64,000 nucleotides of DNA, taken from Gammaproteobacteria bacterium. Lineage in GTDB: Bacteria > Pseudomonadota > Gammaproteobacteria > Steroidobacterales > Steroidobacteraceae. The notes under the pieces were generated by a model. That model was not told the DNA's origin. It worked only from the letters and a program-made list of their open reading frames with translations, and searched no databases. This document shows, piece after piece, positions 60,831-64,000 of this stretch (position 1 is the first letter of the stretch; every line of letters begins with the position of its first letter). A program made the translations under genes and the position numbers. Where the stretch lies: contig PLET01000063.1 of assembly GCA_003137095.1 (NCBI GenBank), positions 1-64,000 on the forward strand, given 5' to 3'.

Positions 60831-61595
60831 CTAACGATATTCATTGCGCAGTACGCCGATTCCGTCGATGGCGACTTCGATCACGGTGCCGGGGCGCATC
60901 GGCATTGCGCCGAGCGAGGTGCCGCAGGCGATCAAGTCGCCGGCATGCAGAGTCATGTCCTGCGATATGAGGCTGACCAATTCCGCCGGCCGGAAGATCA
61001 TGTCGTCGGCCGGATAATTCTGGCGCTCCCGGCCGTTGACGACCGTGCGTATGACGAGGCGCAGCGGATCGATGCCGGTCGCAATGCACGGACCGAACAC
61101 ACCGAAGCCGTCGAAGCCCTTGGCGCGCGTCCACTGCGGGAAAACCGGGTCACGCGCCGTCAATTCGACCGCGGTGACGTCGTTGACGCAGGTGTAGCCG
61201 AATATGCAGCCGCTCGCATCGGCGGCGGACACGGCGGCAGCCGTTTTTCCGATGACGATCCCGAGCTCGCCCTCATACACGACGCGGCCGTCGTAGCTGC
61301 GTGGAACCGGGATGATGCGGGCGTGCGCATTGTACGAGTTGTCGGTCTTGACGAAATACAGCGGTTCCTTCGGCACCCCCCAACCGTTGCGCTCGGCCGC
61401 GGCGCGAAAATTGTTCCACAGGGCGAGCATCTTGCCGGGCGCGCAGGGCGTGAGCCAGGCGGCCCCGGCGAGCGCAACCGTCTCGCCGGTCGGCACCGGA
61501 TCGCGGAACATGTCGCCGCTGTGGATGCGCAAGGCATCGCCGTCGATCGCCCCGAACAGCGAGCGTCCGGAGTGTTCGATTCGTGCCCATTGCAT
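60831..61595 (-). CDS. Fumarylacetoacetate hydrolase family protein
   Basis: A 254-residue FAH-superfamily enzyme, which cleaves C-C bonds of 2,4-dioxo or oxo-dicarboxylic acids or decarboxylates/hydrates them. Metal-site signature: YEGELGIVIGKTAAAVSAAD (about 108-127, with the Glu pair), GYTCVNDVTAVELTARDP (the Asp ligand) and WTRAKGFDGFGVFGPCIATG (Lys and the GPxxxT-like region). FKTDNSYNAHARIIPVP-like loop precedes them. LISQDMTLHAGDLIACGTSL and PMRPGTVIEVAIDGIGVLRN close the fold. It is the first gene of the operon; its start is the ATG at 61595, since earlier frame is Arg/Thr-rich. The exact substrate is not evident; role in an organic-acid pathway is inferred. Confidence 0.87.
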   Translation of the reverse strand: MQWARIEHSGRSLFGAIDGDALRIHSGDMFRDPVPTGETVALAGAAWLTPCAPGKMLALWNNFRAAAERNGWGVPKEPLYFVKTDNSYNAHARIIPVPRSYDGRVVYEGELGIVIGKTAAAVSAADASGCIFGYTCVNDVTAVELTARDPVFPQWTRAKGFDGFGVFGPCIATGIDPLRLVIRTVVNGRERQNYPADDMIFRPAELVSLISQDMTLHAGDLIACGTSLGAMPMRPGTVIEVAIDGIGVLRNEYR

Positions 61596-61736
61596 GCGCC
61601 TAGTGTCCCGCAACATCGGCGTGGCTGTCGAGCGGGTGCATGACGCAACGAAAACGAATCGGCAGTCGCGCAGGCAGTATGTAAAATCCCCCATGCCGTC
61701 AATCCGCGGCGCGACCAGTAACGGTGGAACGGTCAT

Positions 61737-63374
61737 TTGATCTTGCGCGGTTTCATCCTCCTGTCATCGATGATGTTGACCGCTCTCGCGGCTTGCGGCG
61801 GCGGCGGCGCGAGTCCCGCAACCCCGGCTGCGGATTTCAGCATCGGCGTTTCAACCGCCGCCATCAGCGTGATCCGGGGCGCTACGAGCTCCGCGGTCAC
61901 GGTGTCCGTCGCCGCCGTGAACGGTTTCGACGGCACGGTGTCCGTGGCCCTGGCCGGGCTGCCGGCGGGCGCCACCACCACGCCGGCCTTCCCCGCCAGC
62001 GTCACGGCGGCGGCGCCGCTGCAGTTCACAATCACCCTGTCGGCCGGCACACCCGTGGGGAATTCCACGCTGACACTGAGCGGGACCAGCGGCTCGCTGA
62101 ACCACGCTGCGCCGCCGATCACCCTCTCCAGCACCGCGGCGATCCAGACCTCGATGGTGGGCAGCGTGCTGTACCTGCAGAGTTACTCGAACGGCCACGC
62201 AGCGCGCATCGGCCTTGACACCGCGTGGGGCGGCGCGATCGTCGAGGTGAGCCTGGACGGCGTCAACTTCGTCAATGCGCACGACACCGGCCGCGAAGTG
62301 CAGCCCGCACTGTACGACGGAGCGGATGTCTACACCGCCGACAATTGCAGTCCCTGCATCGGTACCTGGGGCTGGAATCCGGTGCTGGGCGGGGACCGGT
62401 ACGGCCACGGCAGCCCCGTCATCGCATCGCAGCTGGGCGCCGGCTCGATCTACGTCAAGGCCCAGCCGCTCGAATGGAACCCGGATGACAAGGGAGGAGG
62501 GCCGGATACCCCCATCGGCTCGGACGTCTACGTGGAACAAACCGTCAGCACCATTCCCGCCGCACCGCTGGGCTTCCTGGTCCACACCGTCATCACGCAT
62601 TTCGGCACGGATCAGCATTACGACAATCTGCAGGAATTTCCGGCCGTCTACGTCAATTCCCCGTACACCGCGCTCGCCTATTACGGCGGCACGGCGGCGT
62701 GGACCGGCGCCGCGCTGTCCGAGGATTCGACGGTGACGGCGCTGCCGGGCACCACGGGAAACCTGTATTCCTCCGAGTTGTGGGACGCTTATGTCGATGG
62801 CACCGACACCGGACTGGCGGTATACGTTCCTAGCGCCTATGCCTATGTCGCGGCCTTTGCCAGTCTGAACGGCGGGGGCGCCGGGTCGAGCGGCAATGCC
62901 ACCAATTATTTCCATCAAATGACCGCGTTCGGCTTTGCGCCGGGCGGCACGTTCACGGGCGACTACTACCTTCTGCCGGGCAATCTCGCCGCCGCCCGCA
63001 GCGGCATCTACGGGCTGCACCAGGCAGCGCCCGTGGCCGACGTCATGGCGCCCTACGGCGTTCTCGAGGCGCCCGCCGCCAATTCGACCATCAGCGGTGC
63101 CAGCGTGGCGGTTGCAGGCTGGGCCATCGACAATGTCGCGGTGTCCGGGATCCAGGTCCTGGTCGACGGCAACGTGATCGCCACGCCCGCATTGACCGTC
63201 AACCGTCCGGATGTCGCGGCGGTCTATCCCAATGCGGCCCTGACCTGCGGTTGGCAGGCCACGCTCGATTCGACGACTCTCGCGAACGGCACGCACACCC
63301 TGGCCGTGCGGTACACCGACTCATCGAACAATGTCGCGTCGCTGCCCCCGGAGACGGTCACCGTCGCCAACTGA
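61737..63374 (+). CDS. Lipoprotein with Ig-like domains and unknown central domain
   Basis: A 545-residue predicted lipoprotein; the lipobox LAAC is at about residue 19 and is followed by Gly/Ala/Pro-rich linker. Residues about 33-135 form an Ig-like domain (AVTVSVAAVNGFDGTVSVAL, NSTLTLSGTSGSLNHAAP) like that closing the product at 48272. Residues about 140-440 are an unrecognised beta-rich domain with VSLDGVNFVNAHDTGREVQP, CSPCIGTWGWNPVLGGDRYG and VHTVITHFGTDQHYDNLQEF. The last about 95 residues form a second Ig-like domain (GWAIDNVAVSGIQVLVDGNV). The start is probably TTG at 61737, as no ATG suits the signal. It is divergent from the FAH-like operon. It is likely a surface protein. Confidence 0.78.
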   Translation: MILRGFILLSSMMLTALAACGGGGASPATPAADFSIGVSTAAISVIRGATSSAVTVSVAAVNGFDGTVSVALAGLPAGATTTPAFPASVTAAAPLQFTITLSAGTPVGNSTLTLSGTSGSLNHAAPPITLSSTAAIQTSMVGSVLYLQSYSNGHAARIGLDTAWGGAIVEVSLDGVNFVNAHDTGREVQPALYDGADVYTADNCSPCIGTWGWNPVLGGDRYGHGSPVIASQLGAGSIYVKAQPLEWNPDDKGGGPDTPIGSDVYVEQTVSTIPAAPLGFLVHTVITHFGTDQHYDNLQEFPAVYVNSPYTALAYYGGTAAWTGAALSEDSTVTALPGTTGNLYSSELWDAYVDGTDTGLAVYVPSAYAYVAAFASLNGGGAGSSGNATNYFHQMTAFGFAPGGTFTGDYYLLPGNLAAARSGIYGLHQAAPVADVMAPYGVLEAPAANSTISGASVAVAGWAIDNVAVSGIQVLVDGNVIATPALTVNRPDVAAVYPNAALTCGWQATLDSTTLANGTHTLAVRYTDSSNNVASLPPETVTVAN

Positions 63375-63429
63375 GGGAATGTGGGCGAACTCCGGGCGAT
63401 TACCGGGCGGGTGCCGGCCGGGTGCCGCA

Positions 63430-64000
63430 TCAGGCGAACCGCAGGGTCCGGCCGAGCCCGAGGTCGGCCGCCTTCTTCAAAATGACGTCGGCCAGCCCGA
63501 TGTCGCTGAGACTGAGCCCGCGGTGCCAGAACAGAATGGTCTCCTCCGGGCTTTCGCGGCCGGGCCTCAGGCCGGCGACGATCTGGCCGAGTTCGGCATG
63601 CAGATTCTGCTCGGTCAGCCGGCCGAGATCGACGTGCCGGCGCAGCGCGCCCAGGGGCAGCCCGGGGCGGCATTGACCCCAGTCATCGACGACCACCTTG
63701 TCCATGATGTCGGTCAGCGACAATTCCACGGCGCTCATGGTGCCGTAGGGCACGACGAGCGCCCCGGGCTTGATCCATGCGGTCTTGAGCAGCGGTTCAG
63801 GTTCGGCGAGGCGCGTCGCCTCCACCACGATGTCGGCCCCCCGCACGCACGACTCCCAGTCGTCCACGGCCACCACCGGTTTGCCGAGATCACGGCTGAG
63901 CGTGTGGGCGAACGCGATCCGGCTCTCCGGACGCCGCGAGTGGACGCGGATTTCATCGAAGTCGAACAGGTGGTTGAGCAGCCGGACGTTCCAATACGCG
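63430..64000 (-). CDS. Ornithine cyclodeaminase / mu-crystallin family protein, C-terminal part
   Basis: Partial gene; the N-terminal part lies beyond the window edge. About 190 residues are visible. The Rossmann-type NAD-binding domain has VRLLNHLFDFDEIRVHSRRP (first strand and helix), CVRGADIVVEATRLAEPE, and AWIKPGALVVPYGTMSAVEL, typical for the ornithine cyclodeaminase/alanine dehydrogenase/mu-crystallin family. VVDDWGQCRPGLPLGALRRH and ELGQIVAGLRPGRESPEETI follow, with the family's late TILFWHRGLSLSDIGLADVI pattern. It could be an imine reductase or amino-acid dehydrogenase; the family cannot be resolved further here. It ends 55 bases beyond the lipoprotein stop, convergent. Confidence 0.82.
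   Translation of the reverse strand, partial: AYWNVRLLNHLFDFDEIRVHSRRPESRIAFAHTLSRDLGKPVVAVDDWESCVRGADIVVEATRLAEPEPLLKTAWIKPGALVVPYGTMSAVELSLTDIMDKVVVDDWGQCRPGLPLGALRRHVDLGRLTEQNLHAELGQIVAGLRPGRESPEETILFWHRGLSLSDIGLADVILKKAADLGLGRTLRFA

Noticed and set aside
59838-61643. A 601-codon plus-strand frame opposite the ketopantoate-reductase-like and FAH-like genes
   Set aside because: Antisense to two well-recognised enzymes; composition is Arg/His/Gly-rich and lacks any domain.

Overview
The window is GC-rich chromosomal DNA, tightly packed with genes. Many same-strand neighbours overlap by four bases (ATGA or GTGA). I see no tRNA, rRNA, insertion sequence, phage gene or CRISPR array. The gene content suggests a free-living, aerobic, Gram-negative proteobacterium of soil or sediment, most likely a gammaproteobacterium of the Steroidobacter/Nevskiales kind. 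Grounds: hopanoid tailoring genes, a VPLP-type sorting-signal protein, a SPINDLY-type O-GlcNAc transferase, secreted amidohydrolases, DUF6152 and plant-cell-wall glycosidases. The taxonomic guess is inference.

Region 1 (1-9300): the end of glutamate synthase small subunit, a diguanylate cyclase, a quinone-oxidoreductase-like enzyme, a coupled operon of ECF sigma factor, anti-sigma-like protein and bactofilin-like/RDD membrane protein, recQ with a small HExxH membrane protein, and hemD. Region 2 (9315-12929): a hopanoid side-chain operon hpnJ-hpnI-hpnL with no room for hpnK. Region 3 (13152-19195): an operon reading leftward: TPR/O-GlcNAc transferase, sugar aminotransferase, WbqC-like protein, GNAT-PhyH fusion, methyltransferase. 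It looks like a machine for making a modified amino sugar and attaching it to a protein. This is the best candidate for an undescribed system. It is divergent from Region 4 (19441-22406), a signalling cassette of NarL-type regulator, REC-GGDEF-EAL protein and HPt protein; repeats in the shared 245-bp gap may bind a regulator.

Region 5 (22486-34543): secreted amidohydrolases, a large esterase, a DUF6152 pair, an MFS-like carrier, small lipoproteins and membrane proteins, a YkgJ cysteine-cluster protein, heme oxygenase and a VPLP-CTERM-like protein. Region 6 (34744-49984): cell-surface and polysaccharide genes: a WxxGxW-type protein, a GH9 glucanase, a Calx-beta protein whose C-terminal domain has a second copy 6 kb away, an O-antigen ligase/polymerase-like protein, two FemAB/GNAT-like acyltransferases, a JmjC-like cupin, a Gfo/Idh/MocA oxidoreductase and a repeat-rich secreted protein. 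Region 7 (50151-56984): a GH125 mannosidase, an aromatic amino acid lyase homologue that has lost its cofactor-forming tripeptide, a DMT exporter, a heme-binding-like protein, a GNAT and a third secreted amidohydrolase. Region 8 (56996-64000): an organic-acid operon of fumarylacetoacetate-hydrolase-like enzyme, ketopantoate-reductase-like enzyme, oxalate/formate-type MFS and CoA ligase, then a repeat-domain lipoprotein and the edge of an ornithine-cyclodeaminase-like gene.
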